Shown: in pieces, positions 63,311 through 64,000 of the stretch
Layout of the letters: the number at the start of each line of letters is the position of its first letter
How positions within the stretch are numbered: the first letter of the stretch is position 1
DNA from: Halothermothrix sp.
GTDB taxonomy: Bacteria > Bacillota > Halanaerobiia > DY22613
Direction of reading: 5' to 3'
DNA: 64,000 nucleotides
Assembly (NCBI GenBank): GCA_016841825.1
Contig: JAENYK010000004.1
Span: 1 to 64,000, forward strand
Translations under genes and position numbers: made by a program
The notes under the pieces: generated by a model
Databases searched by the model: none
What the model was told of the DNA's origin: nothing
Seen by the model: only the letters and a program-made list of their open reading frames with translations

Positions 63311-64000
63311 ATGGTTTTTTTCGAAATAATCTTTCCAGTGATCTTTATTATTGGTCTGGGTTATCTGGTAGGTCGATTTATCAGTGAATTGGATATCAAA
63401 ACTCTTTCTAAAACTACAATATATATTCTATCTCCCGCTTTGATCTTTACCTCTTTACTCAACACTACTGTTACCGCAGCCGATGCAGGTACTATGTTTA
63501 TCTTTACTCTGATACTAACCGGAGCTATCTTCGTAGTCTCATGGTTAACAGGACGAATTATGAACTTATCTCGACCAGAACAGAATGGCCTCTATTTATC
63601 CACCATCTTTTTAAATGCAGGTAATTTTGGAATTCCGATAGCTCTATTCGCTTTTGGAAATGCCGGAATGGAACGGGAAATATTAATGCTAGTCTTTCAA
63701 AATCTCCTGGTTAGTACATTGGGAGTATATTTTGCTTCTGCCAGTCAACTGAATTGGAAGTTAGCCCTGAAAAAGATCTTTCAGCTTCCACCTTTTTATG
63801 CAGTTACCGCCGCATTTCTCCTCCGGGGCTTACAGATCGAAATCCCCGAACCATTATTTAACGCTCTATCTCTTTTAGGTCAAGGAGTTGTTCCATTGTT
63901 CCTCCTGGCTCTGGGAATTCAGTTAAGCAGAACTAAACTGGGAAGTCATCTTGGATTTATCAGCGCAGCCAGTATGATCAGGTTAGTCATATCACCACTA
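63311..64000 (+). CDS. AEC-family (auxin efflux carrier-like) transporter, C-terminus beyond right edge
   Basis: ATG 63311 follows GGAGGATATT. The 230 visible residues contain repeated membrane helices: VFFEIIFPVIFIIGLGYLVG, TTIYILSPALIFTSLLNTTV, TMFIFTLILTGAIFVVSWLT, then the conserved LYLSTIFLNAGNFGIPIALF and ALSLLGQGVVPLFLLALGIQ. The N-G-N-x-G-x-P motif and the start of the second repeat are typical of the AEC (Mem_trans) family, whose bacterial members carry organic acids such as malate. The gene runs off the window. Repeat A lies immediately upstream. Confidence 0.85.
   Translation, partial: MVFFEIIFPVIFIIGLGYLVGRFISELDIKTLSKTTIYILSPALIFTSLLNTTVTAADAGTMFIFTLILTGAIFVVSWLTGRIMNLSRPEQNGLYLSTIFLNAGNFGIPIALFAFGNAGMEREILMLVFQNLLVSTLGVYFASASQLNWKLALKKIFQLPPFYAVTAAFLLRGLQIEIPEPLFNALSLLGQGVVPLFLLALGIQLSRTKLGSHLGFISAASMIRLVISPL

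Noticed and set aside
1-64000. CRISPR array, prophage, or intact insertion sequence
   Set aside because: No direct-repeat and spacer pattern, phage structural genes, integrase or transposase were seen; only possible solo ends of IS605-type elements.

Overview
The window looks like chromosome from a low-GC, spore-forming, diderm (two-membrane) Firmicute, most like the Halanaerobiales; this assignment is an inference. The spore side is suggested by two adjacent CotS-like coat proteins. The outer membrane is suggested by an apolipoprotein N-acyltransferase, a TolC-like protein, an SLH-domain protein and a complete chaperone-usher-like gene set. Most genes lie on the minus strand in short operons closed by good intrinsic terminators.

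Layout. 1-12.2 kb: two consecutive exported giants (one running off the left edge, one about 2,720 aa) and a divergent NHL-propeller protein. 12.4-17.3 kb: a putative spore-coat cluster of two CotS-like proteins, a repeat-bearing protein and a divergent protein that share an RskA-C-like domain. 17.3-19.2 kb: a decayed gene, tRNA-Gly and a small unknown gene. 19.2-25.1 kb: an iron-type transporter operon (two ABC half-transporters plus a fused ECF ATPase, with a truncated ECF membrane subunit) under a promoter with Fur-box-like sites. 25.1-27.8 kb: an APH-fold protein and a BglG/Mga-type regulator. 28.0-32.6 kb: a compact operon of C39 peptidase, Lnt, TolC-like protein and an exported aerolysin-like protein. 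32.8-38.5 kb: an accessory stretch of small enzymes interspersed with decayed gene fragments. 38.6-43.0 kb: chaperone-usher-type fimbrial operon (two DUF4402-like pilins, chaperone, usher). 43.2-49.2 kb: ECF sigma/anti-sigma pair, SLH protein, two L,D-transpeptidases and a small unknown protein. 49.4-49.9 kb: a tRNA-Leu cluster with one degenerate copy. 50-64 kb: mainly housekeeping and regulatory genes (PadR/HAAS, HD-GYP, FMN-binding lipoprotein, M20 and M42 peptidases, DedA, lipoprotein, two XRE-type regulators, lysA, chemoreceptor, partial AEC carrier).

The two most unusual loci are the C39-Lnt-TolC-aerolysin-like operon and the chaperone-usher locus in an apparent Firmicute. In the first, the exported protein carries both a Sec signal and a double-glycine-like leader motif beside a membrane-anchored C39 peptidase. 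Four structured intergenic repeats look like solo right ends of IS200/IS605 (TnpB) elements, and several gene relics indicate continuing turnover of accessory DNA. All family assignments are by eye from sequence; no database search was possible.
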